DNA of 64,000 nt from Streblospio benedicti. Its lineage: Eukaryota; Annelida; Polychaeta; Spionida; Spionidae. The notes under the pieces were generated by a model that had not been told where the DNA came from, made no database searches, and worked only from the letters and a program-made list of their open reading frames with translations. Positions 1 to 12,785 of the stretch are shown piece by piece. How positions within the stretch are numbered: position 1 is the stretch's first letter; every line of letters begins with the position of its first letter. The stretch covers positions 38,678,585 through 38,742,584 of the forward strand of contig CM032660.1 in NCBI GenBank assembly GCA_019095985.1. The letters are read 5' to 3'. A program made the translations under genes and the position numbers.

Positions 1-2097
1 CCATGAGACTGGGAAAATACAAAGACAGTGCACAAGTTAATTGGTGGTTTCTATGGTATAGAAGTACTTATGAAAATTCAACTCCATATGCTAATTGCAT
101 GTTTTATAATTAGATCATGATCTTTGCATCATTTGCATGATGTTCTTTTAAAGAGAACATCTAGTTATAGTATTTCTTGTCTTATGATAATGTGTAAGTC
201 TAATTTTGTAGAAAAAGAAAAATATTATGACCTTTAGAAACCATTTGATGTTCAGACACTTTGTGTCCAAGTACCTCACGAGTAGTTCTAAATACTCTGA
301 TCACTCAACTCAGTTCTCATTGAGCTGTGGCTAATCTGGTCAGTGACATAATATGAGGTCACGGCAGAGTCTGGACAAAAGCTAATACATCTGTTACTTG
401 CTTAGTTAACATCACGGTGGTATTATGATGAAAGTTTATGAATACTAGCTTATACCCGTGAGGTCAAAGAGGCATGCTGAGAATCACATTGAATCACTCC
501 AGTTACATAATCGCATAAGTAGATCCCAACTTGGTGAAATCCATTGACATGGCATGTAAAATGAAAATTTAAGGGAGGAAATGTTAGTGTCCATGTAAAT
601 GGGAACACAATGCCCTCCATGGGCATAGAAAAAAGACATATTTGGTGAGTGTATAAATATGCTTTTTACAGCATTTTATTTTCAAGCACCCTTGTCGTGA
701 TGACACTTGCCCACATCCTGACAGCACCACCACCCATCCTGAAAGCACCCTGACAGCATCCCCCATACACACAACATCCAAGATTAAGCCAAGGCGTCAT
801 TTATTGAAAGGCAGTTTTTCGACTATGTAAACATGGCTGGGTGACCATCCTCTGTAATAGCCAGTGAAAATCAACGGCATTGTGATTTTCCCCATAACAT
901 TGGCTGTAAGTATTCTTACTTAAAGAGTACAAACTACAAACACATAAATAATGTTAACACAGTAACTACACATCAAACATAAGCATCTAGTACGATTCAT
1001 TGGCAGAGGTTTTCAGAACCATATAACAACAGTCGATGGTGAAAAGAAAGTTAAGACACCAACCATCCAAAAATAAAGGCCACTCCACAATGTCTGCATT
1101 TTGACACCACCCACCCACTTCCTGATAGTACATCCCCCCATCGCCAGACCACTAATTACCAACAAATACATATTACATAGTTCGGGTCTTCACCACTGGT
1201 CTACACCATCCACTCCCACCCATCGTCCTGATAGCACCCACCCTTGTCCTAAAAAAGCTCAGCCCCAAATCTGACACTGATCGCCAAGTCCTAATAGCAT
1301 TCTTCCCATCCTGACAGCACCCATGACTTGATAGCACACATCGGTACTAACATTACCAACCTCTCATCCTGCTTGAAGCCACATACACATTGGCATATAG
1401 CCCAGATACAGACACATATTGATACTTACACAATACACATATATAGAGATAGCCGAACAGAGTCGAAAAATTAGCGTATTAATATATAGGATGTTTAAAA
1501 CCATGGAATATTCATTACATGTGTTATGATATGAATGTACTCTTACTTGTCAAAACTGGCTTGAAATGCATTTAGAACAACAAAGGTACATGCATTTTTC
1601 TTAACACATGTCAGAAGGTCAGAACATCAACTAAAATGACAATAATTCTCACATTTTACTAAAATCGAGTTGTTTATCCTAAGACCACTCGCTCATCACT
1701 GACCACTTGTGTCAAGAGTTTTCTGGTCAAGGTTAAGAACAAATTTCCTGTCTCACCATTGGGTACACTTATGCAAGTTGGTCTGTTATCCATCTTCTCA
1801 AGGGTTCGGTTACCAAACCTATTATCAAGTCTATCATTCTCACCAACAAAGTGTAGAATAAGATAATAGAGTATTGATACATGGGCACAGAAAATACCTC
1901 TATATAAGTGGCAGAGTAAATAATCAACATGAATGCACTATCCATGAAAAGGAGCTCCAATCAAAACAGATGAACTTCCTTCCCTGAGAAGTAAGATTAG
2001 AATACAATGTGTTCAGCATTTCAACACCTTTAAATTTTTTTGACAAAACAGTATTCATAAAAATGCAACATCAGGATAACAAATTGATATTACTAAC
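1..2097. other. non-coding flank or intron, left edge
   Basis: No convincing exon on either strand. It lies 3' of the minus-strand exon ending at 2098, which has a splice donor, so at least part of it should be an intron of that gene. Apart from the motif array at about 690-1385 I see only AT-rich unique sequence. Confidence 0.5.
690..1385 (+). repeat. degenerate array of CATCCTGAYAGCACCC motifs
   Basis: Variants of CATCCTGAYAGCACC recur about eight times (for example near 714, 738, 749, 1121, 1224, 1290, 1310 and 1329), separated by unrelated C-rich sequence. Spacing is irregular, so this is a decayed minisatellite or a repeat-family fragment rather than a clean tandem array. Confidence 0.45.
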
Positions 2098-2567
2098 CTG
2101 ATCTGCAGTACTTCTGGAGCTGCTTCTTGACAAATTCACCGAGCTTGTTAAATGTTTATTGACAAACTCCTTAGTGTATTCTTTACTATAATCTTTACTG
2201 TCACCTAGTCCATTTGTTTCAGCCTTGCTTGATGAGCGTAGGCTGCTATTGCTACTTAAGCTACTTGTCGAGCCATCCAAGCCAGTACGACTTGCTGCAG
2301 CTGTCGTTGACTGTGTGCCATTGGTCTCCTTTTTTGTTAAAGACACAGCTGAACCAGCGGAACTTAACGTCGTGGCACTTGCACTTGATTTGAGGTCCTT
2401 GTACTCCTTTTCGCGTTCTGCCCGGCGCGCACGCAGTTCTGCTAGGCGCTGGGCTGTGTAGTCAGACAGGCCTGTGCTGGACAGGCCTGATGCTGAGGTG
2501 GTACTGGTCGTGGTTGGATTTGTAGTAGAAGTGGCACCATTCTCTTTTGTGTCTGTATCACCAGTTT
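2098..2567 (-). CDS. internal exon of an unrecognised Ser/Thr-rich protein
   Basis: Open exon of 470 nt (156 codons plus 2 nt) between a 3' splice site (CAG at 2570-2568) and a donor (CAG|GTTAGT at 2098/2097). It enters with a codon split 1|2 and leaves in phase 0. The peptide starts with Thr/Ser-rich sequence. A basic-acidic helix follows, with core SDYTAQRLAELRARRAERE, then a long Ser/Thr/Gly-rich tail with many KE and SS pairs. GC content is higher than in the surroundings, which supports coding. The charged helix and disordered tail resemble scaffold or cytoskeletal regulators, but I do not recognise the family and assign no function. Neighbouring exons on the same strand were not found and may lie beyond the left edge and between 2568 and 12 kb. 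Confidence 0.6.
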
Positions 2568-4325
2568 CTGCAATGAATGTAATTTTTAGTTAACTGGAAG
2601 GTAAGAGAGTAGTTGACGATCCTAATTTTTCATCAAGTGATGTTTTTACCATATATACATGTACATTGCATGAACAATAGTCAAAACAATTTGTCTTCTG
2701 ATTGATTCCTAACAGGAATACAAAATTATGCTTAAATATGTGAAGCCGTATGTGTGCTTCTTTCTGTTACATGAATTTGAAACAAAGTCAACTGTACATG
2801 TATACCGATAAGCATTTTGTAGAATACAAGCTTATTGTGCTCATGTAGAAAGCACTGTAAATGTAATAAAACTCCAAAGCATACTTCACACCATCGTACA
2901 TAGTAGGGTATACAGTACACATGCCTCACTCACTTTGCATATATTCAGGCTAAAATAAGAGAACAAAGCCGGGTACTGCTAGGACCAGACCAATAACCCT
3001 CTTTCTTAGCTTTGAAATTCAATTTTCGCAATACTCTCTAGAGAAAATCATTTAATTTCGTTATTTTAGACCATAATAAATTCAACTTTTTGTTAATCAT
3101 TACAAGTAGCTGTGTTATCTTTAAATATATGAAAAGACAAATTGCATTTTACCCCATAGTACCGGTAATAGATTTTGGCTCATAGTCAATTTCTTTCTTG
3201 AATGACCATTAATTTGGTTTGTGTATCAGATCAAAGATATTCCTTTTACAGCAATGAATAATACTGTTGTTGTTGAGTCACTTAAACACACACAAAGAAC
3301 AATGATTCATGCATAATGTTAATTTAGCGGAGAAAAATATAAGGTTATCAATTAAAACAATCTATACCCATCAGAGAAATATAAAGCAGTTTATTATTAG
3401 ACTCTGTGATAGGAGAATGTAAACCGCTGTCATTGTATGTGGCATCAACCCATAAAATGAGGAAAATAGATGGAAAAGGCATCATGAATTTATAAAATTC
3501 TGGGATATGTAAAGATTGACTAAAACACAGTAAAATATGGGAAGTTACTTTATATTGTGAATAATTTGAAAAGTATACTGACATTTAATTTATCATCAAA
3601 ATATATACCTTAGTTTTTAAATAACTATCAACTTCGTTCCTCGCAGAGTAATGTGAAAGTAACAACTTTTAGTTGAGAGAAATAATAGCAATCAAGCAGT
3701 CAAAATCAGTTACAAAATACCTGGTATATCTATAACTTTCCAACAAGAGACATGTATACCTCTCATTACAATACATTACCAATAATCATGACTAAAACAT
3801 GATAATACATTTGAATAGAACTTACGTAATGATCGAGTGTTAATCACTGACCGGCACTGAAAGGCGTCATAAAGAGAACACATATTTGCATATAAAATGC
3901 CTGAGGTCTGAGTATTTGGATTTCAATTTGTTACTAGTTTGAAATCTATATCACATTTGGAAATCATAAAACACACTTTACAAAACTTTAATTCACCACT
4001 TCCTTTTAAGAATCCAAGCTAAAATGCACATTCACTAAAGACATTCGGGTTCAGTTTCTAAGTAGTAGAATCATAATACATTTAGATAAGTATTATTAAA
4101 TATCACTTAATATCCTAGCAAAATCTGACATAAGTGCAAAAAATATCCATGGGATTTTTAAAAAGGTGTCAGATGTCAAAAAATTGACGAGGTAAATGCC
4201 TTATGCACGAGTTTTATAGTCTATTATCTTACATATTAGTAATACAATTTTAATTGGTGCAATCAATTTTTATCCAACCATTCTTGCTAAATCCATATCA
4301 CACTAGACAAGATTCTCTCATGCAG
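2568..4325. other. no recognisable gene
   Basis: AT-rich sequence without a supported exon or a strong repeat. It is probably intron of the minus-strand gene with the exon at 2098-2567. Confidence 0.4.
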
Positions 4326-4457
4326 ACGTCATGCTCTGCGTGTGGGAAGTACTCGTGTGGTCAGACAGCGCATTCACAGCTGCCTTATGAGATGCGGAGC
4401 CATGAGGATGCACCAACTAGAGGCCCTGCTCACTACTGTAACATATGCTCTTCTTAG
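4326..4457 (+). CDS. possible terminal exon, Cys-rich zinc-ribbon-like
   Basis: A pyrimidine-rich 3' splice site (CTCTCATGCAG) opens a 44-codon frame that ends in TAG at 4455-4457. An AATAAA signal lies at 4542-4547, about 85 nt later. The peptide has a CSAC pair near the start, a further Cys, an EMRSHEDAPT stretch and a final YCNIC, a C-x2-C...C-x2-C layout like a small zinc ribbon. The stretch is clearly more GC-rich than its surroundings. No upstream plus-strand exon was found. A minus-strand alternative exists in the same bases (an open His/Ser-rich frame), so strand and identity are uncertain. Confidence 0.3.
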   Translation, partial: TSCSACGKYSCGQTAHSQLPYEMRSHEDAPTRGPAHYCNICSS

Positions 4458-5342
4458 TCTATAATTCTACATCACACATTCACACTGGAATTAGATACAA
4501 CTTCAGCAATTCATGTGTATTTTCATGATCATCCTAAATCAAATAAAGTAACATGCTGCACATTTACAATCACATTGTATATGTACATATACATGTATTT
4601 GATACTGTATAGCATGTACATAATTAATATGCTTATTTTTGATGGTGGGCCTTTTAGTCAGCATGGGTTCTTCCATGGATATTGAGGGTCATATATCATA
4701 ATTCTTCACTCAATATTATCTTAAAACATGCAAATTATTAGCATAATTGTCATAATGCTTGTAAAAATTCAAAGTATCTGCATGATGCATAGCAATTCTA
4801 TTCATATGTTACAGCTTAATGATCTGGTTTTGAAAATGATGATAAATAAAATCATCACAAACATAGAGCAGTCCCTTATAGGATGCAGGTTCTACTATAT
4901 ATTTTTGAATTAGTCTTTTCAAATGTTCAGACTGCTGAGTTTCTTTCTATTCTTACAATTTGATGTTCTAAAAAGTGACTTCATGCACCAAGTCAACACC
5001 ATGTAAAATCGATCTTCAAAGAAGGATGAATGAAATTGAGTGGTAGAATTGATTTCTTGTCCATTTTCTATCATTGAAGCTAATCTGACTAGGTCATGTT
5101 GCAAATTTTGGGATGACATTTTAAGAAGTAAACATAGAATTAGAGATGTGATTTACAACCGTGTATGTAGGAAAATCATGTTACATACAGCAAAATATTA
5201 AAAGTCTATATCAGATTTTAAATTGTCATCACAATATCTCAGATCCAAAAAATAAATCAAATGGAAGATATACAAAACATTTAAAAAACTGAATGACAGA
5301 TCATCTTCAAATGCAAAATAGAACTGATTTCCGATTTTCCAG

Positions 5343-5560
5343 AAGCTGCATCCGTGGAAGATCCAGACATTGAAACACAAAGTGTAATGATTCAAAAGCA
5401 GATTATACTTAACAATAGCATGATAACAAAAGACAAAACTAATCTGCCAAATCCAATTTCGTCACTAGACAGTCTTAACAATGCAATTGACAACAAAACT
5501 GGACAGATGCTAAGAAAATTGCAGCAATCAGATCTTATTGGCAAACATTACAATTGCTAA
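5343..5560 (+). CDS. possible terminal exon of unknown gene
   Basis: A good acceptor (GATTTTCCAG at 5333-5342) is followed by an open frame of 72 codons that starts mid-codon, has no early ATG and ends in TAA at 5558-5560. A polyadenylation signal AATAAA lies at 5716-5721. The predicted peptide is Ile/Asn/Lys-rich with a leucine-spaced end (MLRKLQQSDLIGKHYNC) and matches nothing I recognise. It may be an alternative last exon of the same plus-strand gene as 4326-4457, or a chance open frame in AT-rich DNA. Confidence 0.27.
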
Positions 5561-6063
5561 AATCAGTACTTTCCACTGTACGTTATCAGATGACAAAGAC
5601 GCAAATGATGATTCTCCTGATCCATTGATTTGGAAGATATATTTTTGCAAATTCCTTTTATTCAAACATATTATTCAAATACAGAAATTGTTGTAAATAT
5701 TAATAAGTTGAACTAAATAAAAGTGTAGCTCATTACAAGAGAACAGATAGAATTGTGCATCGAAATTTCCAATTCAGAATTCCTGAACTTTTTTTCCAAA
5801 ACTGAATCAGTATTTTCTGACTTTTCATGATGTGGGGCAGTAGGGTTATTGAATGACTTATTTTTCATACAATTGAGATTCTCAATTCAAATCAAATAAA
5901 TGAAGCATATCAACCTATCAACACTATCATTTCATGACTGATGTCACCAGTTCTTGTGCAAATGGTCAATAGAATGCAATACAATACAATGCCCATGGCG
6001 TTAATTTTTCTTAGCGGTATAACATAACATATACATGTATACTGTAACTCAATGACATTAGAC

Positions 6064-6244
6064 GATTCTTTCTCCAAGTCTATGGAGGTAGATCACATAG
6101 CCTCTCTCAGGATGGTTGAGTAGTCTTATAAATGCTCCTGCCTTAAGTGCTTGGTGGATTAAGGTGCCACCATGGTAGTGGTCAAGGGTTTGAGTCCCAG
6201 CAGAGGCTATTTGATAGAGCCCCATTGACTTGGAGAAAGAATCT
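6064..6244 (-). repeat. 181-bp element: tRNA-like core inside perfect TIRs
   Basis: The ends GATTCTTTCTCCAAGTC (6064-6080) and its exact reverse complement (6228-6244) form a 17-bp inverted repeat, continuing inward as ATGG after one mismatch. Read on the plus strand, the interior contains a GGTTTGAGTCCCAGC box near 6187-6201, close to a tRNA B box, preceded by a GTGGATTAAGGTGCCAC A-box-like stretch. This looks like a SINE head captured by, or flanked by, a MITE-like structure. Confidence 0.5.
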
Positions 6245-6365
6245 GTACTGTCAATACTTACACCTAAGTCAGTCAATTCCAATATAACTACATTTAGCAC
6301 AAGTCAGTTTTTAAAATTCCTTCCGTAAGATGCATAGATTATAAAAGTAATGGTACATATATGTT

Positions 6366-6460
6366 TTAGTGGTGGTGTCTTTGCCTGCATGAGTAAGCAG
6401 CAGCTAACGAGTGCAGGCAAAGACACCACAAGTGCAGAGATAGGGTGATCTCACCACTAA
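6366..6460. repeat. 95-bp nested inverted repeat hairpin
   Basis: A perfect 18-bp stem (GTGGTGTCTTTGCCTGCA at 6372-6389 with its complement at 6412-6429) encloses a 22-nt loop. An outer 9-bp stem TTAGTGGTG (6366-6374) / CACCACTAA (6452-6460) reuses part of the same sequence. Likely a tiny foldback MITE. Confidence 0.6.
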
Positions 6461-9433
6461 TCATAATGGTCATTGCCTTTTTTCTCACAAATTAAAGTGA
6501 GTTTTACAAATTTCATCACCAAGATGCACTGACACCTGGTTCAAATGTTTACATCTACATTACTTCTAAGTAAGCACATGTAGTTGTTTTTAAAATTCCT
6601 ATGTTTGGTTGGTTTTACACTATAAACAATGAACATAAGCAGCCACAATTGAATATCATAAACAGACACTGCAAAAACATAATAAAGGACCAATAAATGT
6701 GCCAAGAACCACATTGAATTGAAGATCTCTAAAACACTAAAGATAAAAAATTTATTTAGAACTGCTGCATCTACATGTATGTCACATTAAATTAGGTCAA
6801 CTGTATGGACAAAATATGGCTATTTCACTTAACAAAGAAAAGAAATGTGTCCTAGCGAGAGGATCGTACAGATGGATTTACATTTTGAGTATTTTATGTC
6901 TATACTGGCCTTCATATCTTATGCACCCAGCAACCAAAGGGAATGTTATTTTAGGCTCCATATGGGGCATATCGATTCTGTTATACATTTATACAAATCA
7001 CTCTGTAGCATTCATACTTTGGAGATAAAACTTCCTAAATCAATACAAACACTATCAAATATGAAAGGCTCAACATGAACAAATGCCTCTGATGTATCTT
7101 AAACAAGCAATTAAATAATTGCAAATGAAGATATGCCTGGTATGAACATCATGGCCTTCGACATCGATGCCAAGATTTCAACTTGCCCTTCAGCATTATT
7201 AGAAGCGTAATAACAAGACTTGTAAATATGCTTAAAGCCTCACTTAAGACACAACATAAATATTTATAAGTTTTACTGTTCATTTTACCATCTTTAATCT
7301 GCACTATTATATAGAAACAAGGTTGAGATCAAACAAAGACACTTCAATAATACAATAAACTCTTTAAATAGTTACTACAAGGATCGCATTGTAATTCGTG
7401 AAAATAAATAAACTCTCTAGATTTAGAGAAATTAACTTTGCGAATCTTAACAGCAAATAGGCAGATGTTGTCCAGTTTTATAACAAAATTAGCTTTGAAA
7501 TTTGCAAGACATTGTTGTTTTCTACCTTGTTAACCCAAGAAAGTCTGCACAGTCTCACTTGGTCTTTTACTAACTCAGAAATAAAAAGCAATTTGGTGTA
7601 TTTTAAAAGCGAATAGCTAGCTGATTCAGCTTATCACATGATTATTATGATAAACTGACAGATCCATTTATTTATTTCATCCCTGTCACTTATAAATACA
7701 TTATCAAAAGTTGACAATTTGACTTCTAAAAGTAAAAGATTCAGTCCACCATAATTTCAAAGGGTAGAAATCATCAATCATTAGACCTTTAAATTCATGT
7801 GAAAAGGCGGGTGCAGGAACCGGACAGGTGGCCTATTTGTCACAAGGTCAATACTCAAAGAACAATGACAAACAGAACTGTTTTTGTGGTTTAATCATTA
7901 AACTGCTAATAACTGGACATTATCATAAGAAGATAATGTGCACAATGTATTTTGAATTGCACTGTATATATCATAATGTCTTCCTATAATGAAATATCAA
8001 AATATATTAAAACATTAATGCAGATACCATATGCCTAAATATTGGGAGCTTGACTAATAATTTGTTGTAAAATGTTAGCTTTCTTTTGCACAATGCTGTC
8101 ATAACAAAGAGTAGGTAAATATGTATATATATACTGTCAGCTGTAAATTATTAACCAAGCAACTGAAGAGATAGATCATTGTTCATGACATGACTTTCTA
8201 TACTATTCCTGTTGAATTGCAAAGATATTTTAATTTTCCACAACTTTGAATTTGAAAATATTCATTTCTGCAACATCAGCCTAACATTATATAGGCAGTA
8301 ATACAAAATATATTTGCTTATTTTGCTATTAAGTTGTTTGCAACAATTATTTACTGATGCATCCAAGTGGATTACACATTTTAACTGTAAATAAAAAGAT
8401 CAGCAATTAATAACTTTAAAAACATATTTAATATACTAGTTATTATATGGTCTGTATATACAATTGCACAGCTCTATCAGAAAGCCTAATAGTTATCACA
8501 GTAAAATAATCAAGTGATAACATTGCCATCTGCAAGTTATGTTTGTCCCCAAGCCCTTTAAAATAGAACAGACAAAAGCAATCCAAAAGTTAAGTAGCTT
8601 TTCAGTAGTTACAAGTGACAGGAGACAAATAGTGAAGTCTTGCCAAAACACTTTTATGAGAAACTTATCCATTAAATAGTTGAAATAAAAGTCACATACA
8701 TGACCTAAATAAGATCTCAAGATCTGCTTATTGAATTTAACTAAATTTTATAAAGAGTGGAACTTCCAACTATTTCCTCCTTGTCTGATAGTTAGACCAT
8801 CTGAAATTTGTGTTTCAAGAAAAAAAGTGGTGTTTTTTTTTACCACTTTTAAACAATCATGTGTTTACTTTCTACATACAATTGAACCCATTAAACCTTG
8901 AGTTCTAATAAGTACATGTAGGTTTACTCAACCAACTAACCATTTTCCCTCATATCATGCTGATTTATCTGATAGATAATTCTGGTAACTAAATATTTCA
9001 TATGATCAAATTTTTCATTTGCTCTCTTTATAATCAAACAAGTCATGCTGTCTTCTACTGTAATTAGTTGTTATAAATGAAATTATAGAAATGCAACAGA
9101 ATCATGTAAATCTAACATGGCAGAACTTCTTATAAACAAAAGGCAAAGGAATTGACAAAACAGTCAAACATGCTCTTTCAATACCTTCTTTAGAAAAATA
9201 AAATAAAAACAAACACAAACAGATTTGTTATCTATCAATCAGTAAGTTTTACAAGTGAATATTTTTATATAATATCATTTTGATACTATTACCAAACACA
9301 GCATTTTGGCCTCTTGTTTTCAGAGGTTTTTGCCATTACATGTACACGCTGGTACACGTACATGTAGGTATACAAACTCATCATTCTATTGCTGGCCAGG
9401 CCAACGTACTGAGAACAAACAAAATAGATTCAC

Positions 9434-9814
9434 TTAACGAGACTTTCTGGAGATAAAAAATTTCTCAAAATGTGCTTGTTTTTTATTTTAGTATAAAAGT
9501 ACATTCATTTCCCTTTTAAAATGTAAGAACACTTTAGGGGTTTTTGTATATTTTTGGTTTATGGACCATACAAAAGAATATGTATACAAAACCATTTTTC
9601 AGATACAGTAAAAATTAACATTGACTGAATTTTTTGTTGTCTTTTGTATGATCTTTTTTATGGTCCATAAACCAAATTCTATTCCCGAAACCCCTAAAGT
9701 GTTATACATTATTAAAAAGGGAAATGAATGTACTTTAATACAAAAATAAAAAACAAGAACATTTTGAAACTTTTTTTTACCTCAAAATTCTTTTATCTCC
9801 AGAAAGTCTCTTAA
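9434..9814. mobile_element. foldback MITE flanked by TTAA
   Basis: Two arms of about 150 bp are near-perfect inverted copies. The outer ends are GAGACTTTCTGGAGATAAAA (from 9439) and its exact reverse complement (9791-9810). Inner arms share the AAGTACATTCATTTCCC and GGTTTATGGACCATA segments. TTAA sits at both borders (9434-9437 and 9811-9814), the target-site duplication typical of piggyBac-type elements. No transposase is encoded. Confidence 0.75.
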
Positions 9815-12785
9815 TTGTATGTAAAAGTAGAATATAACATTTAAAATAATTATTTCATGTTTTGGTGCTTTAGTATTATTTTATGTGATCATAGCATACA
9901 TGTACTAACTTTCTGATATAATTTCTAAGAACAATTTACCATAATTTGTATATTACACATGAAATATAAGATATATAACCAATAATATGCTGAAGTCAAT
10001 ACCATCATGATAAGATAATGTACAAAAGTAGTGATCAAACCTGCGGGTAAAGAGTTTGATTAATGTTATCAGTGGTTATGTTTAATATGGAAAAAATAGT
10101 TATTCTGATTCATATAATTGCAAAGCTCATCATAGAAACCACTGTGCAAAGTCCATGTAACTGATTAACTATTCTATGAATTGCAATCAGAACTCCCTAA
10201 AATGTACATGTACCTACAAATTATTAATACTTCTTGATAATGTGTGTCAAAGTGTCCCATCTTTATACTAGTATGTGTTGGTAAACCATCTTTTTTAAAA
10301 AAAATCTGTAAGACAGCTGCTGTAAGACAATAAAATGTAAGATTCCCATCTGTTAATTAACTTGCGTCTATCTTTTTTCTAATCATCTTTATTGCTGTAA
10401 ATGTACTTAGTCTATACATGTATATTAAGACAACTTCCAGTAATTGAATGTGTTGTAATCTTTTTTATATACATGATTGATTGGTATCATTAAAAAATCA
10501 GATTTACTTTCTTCAGTATTAACATGTAAGTGAATACCAAAGAATATATCACTGATTTGGCCTAACAGCTAATATTGTAAATTTGTGTATGATAAATCTT
10601 TTCTTAAATTGGGGATTTCATCATGCATTAGGATTTCAATGGGAAAATATAATATAAAACTAAATCATGTTTTGTTTTTTTTTCATTTTTAACTATCATC
10701 TCAATACTTTCAACCAACTCTATTACAAGCATAATCAATTGAAACATTTTAAACTTCATGAATTATTCAGACTATGATATAGATCATGAAATGTGCAAAA
10801 GCGATTTCTAAAATAGCAACTTGTATTTTCATATGCAATATTGTATATTCTTTGTGGAATAATCTTGTGCTAAAACATATTAACTATATGCTCACAACCT
10901 GCTAATACTATTATTCACAATGCAATATCCGTGCAATTAGTGTATCATATGTCCTGATTAATATCACATTTTATTTTTACTATTTACCCTAATTATTTAC
11001 AAAAACATGAGGCAATATTTTGACGCCAGCTTAGCCATTAACCCTTTTCATTACTCCATGTGGCGTCTTATTTAGACTGACAGCACTCAGTCGGTTTGCT
11101 TTGTGTTAACCCTTCTCACTTATCGGTGCATGTGGTGAATTTTAGACTATTAAATCCTCTCTATATTACGGACACCTTTCTTCTTTGCACTTTACTTTTT
11201 CTAACAGTTTATCAATTTAGCAGTTATGATTTCGTATTATTGTAGATTCCTAGGGGTATATTCTAATAATCTGTAAACATATTAATTGTGTAAGTACAAC
11301 ATGTAAGTTGGACATACAACATGTAAGATATGAACTCCTTTTGCAGATTGTTGGCTTCCGAGATATGCATTTGATGGTAATATAAATATTTGTTTAAACC
11401 ATTAAGAAGTTTAATAAACCGTTTAGACTACTCATCAATTTAACTCAGTAGGGAAGACTGGGGCCAAGTGGGACATTTTTCACACTGGTGCCCCACATGA
11501 ATCCTTTCAGCAAAAGCAAAACCTGCTCTCTCACATACGTAGAATAAATTCACCAATGAAGTCATTTAAAAATACTAATATGTGCCATTACCTTTACAAG
11601 TAACTATACTAAGTCTCTTGATAGGCAACCCAAATCCCAAGACCATATTGTGATTGAAATACCAGGACAGTGTATTTACATTGTCCCGTTTGCCTCCCCC
11701 CCCCTTCCCCTCCCTTTTCATTTTATATTTGTAAATCTGTACCTATAGGATATTGTTTAGCAGCTATATGATAGAATTTACATAAATTTTATTTAGCGAT
11801 TTATATGTATCTAAGAGACTAGAGAATATGTATTGTATAGGTGGTTTTCCTGTCTCGAAGTCTCCTTCCTTACTGAATCAAGCAATGTGGGGTGTCATTA
11901 TCACTATCCTACTTGTTAGACTGCTGTTTAATGCCTGTGATGAGTGGCAGGACAATATGAAAAAACATACTCATGAATTAGAAATTAATGAATGTATTGT
12001 TGGTTTATATCTTCAAAAATAACCACAAATCGAAATGATTACAGTAAATCAACAAAGTAATCTAAATACAGGGATTATCATTTATATTTCTAAAAAATGA
12101 TATACATATGGAATGAGGCTTTGAACAGTGAATTGTATTAGTCAAAAATTCTACTATTACAAAAAGTTCTTCCATTCTAGGTTTTACTCTTCTATTGATA
12201 AAAAGCAATTTTGGGTTGAACTGATAACAAAAAATGGGGTTCAAAGTTCACACATGATTTTTCAAAATGTAGATTATTCAAATTTCATGATTTCTCAATG
12301 TCAATCTGTATCCATATATAGGTAAAAAGGAAATATTTCATCAATTCTAATGCAGTGTAAAAGAGCAATAATAAGTTTTGAACAAAGTCCTTTCATACTA
12401 TCACAAACCTAAACTAGCAAGCAGATAACAATACAATAATTTTCTTCAGACACTCCGAGAGCAAAATCAATTCACACATTCCATCGGATGCATATATTTT
12501 TAGCACACTATTCTCATTTCATAACTATTGTTACTATTTTGAGAGGTAGATCACTTTTCCGAAAAGTTTCCAAACATAGTTTTGTCTGACAGTTACACAT
12601 TTTTAAAACATGAAACAAACACGACTACAATAATAAAAAGCACTGGCCCGAGGTAAAGCACATGTACATGTATGCCTTAGACCACAGGCTTGTACTTCAT
12701 AAAGTCTTATGAAGCTGTCTGGACTATTTAGTTATTCATTCTACATGTATTGTAGTTCACTTTCATGGTTATTACCATGAATCCA

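Larger units (their letters stand above)
5561..12785. other. gene-poor interval with scattered MITEs
   Basis: Apart from the elements listed separately (6064-6244, 6366-6460, 9434-9814) I find no supported exon in 7 kb. Short open frames here have no splice context, codon bias or recognisable motif. The palindrome TACATGTA and its variants recur often. Confidence 0.5.

Noticed and set aside
4326-4457. Minus-strand reading of the same block (LVHPHGSASHKAAVNAL...) as an exon of the gene at 2098-2567
   Set aside because: Weak acceptor and donor; it could only join in phase by a poor GTACTT donor. The plus-strand reading has better signals.
11828-12022. 64-codon plus-strand open frame (MYCIGGFPVSKSP...)
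   Set aside because: No homology, no splice or polyadenylation context; chance open frame is more likely.
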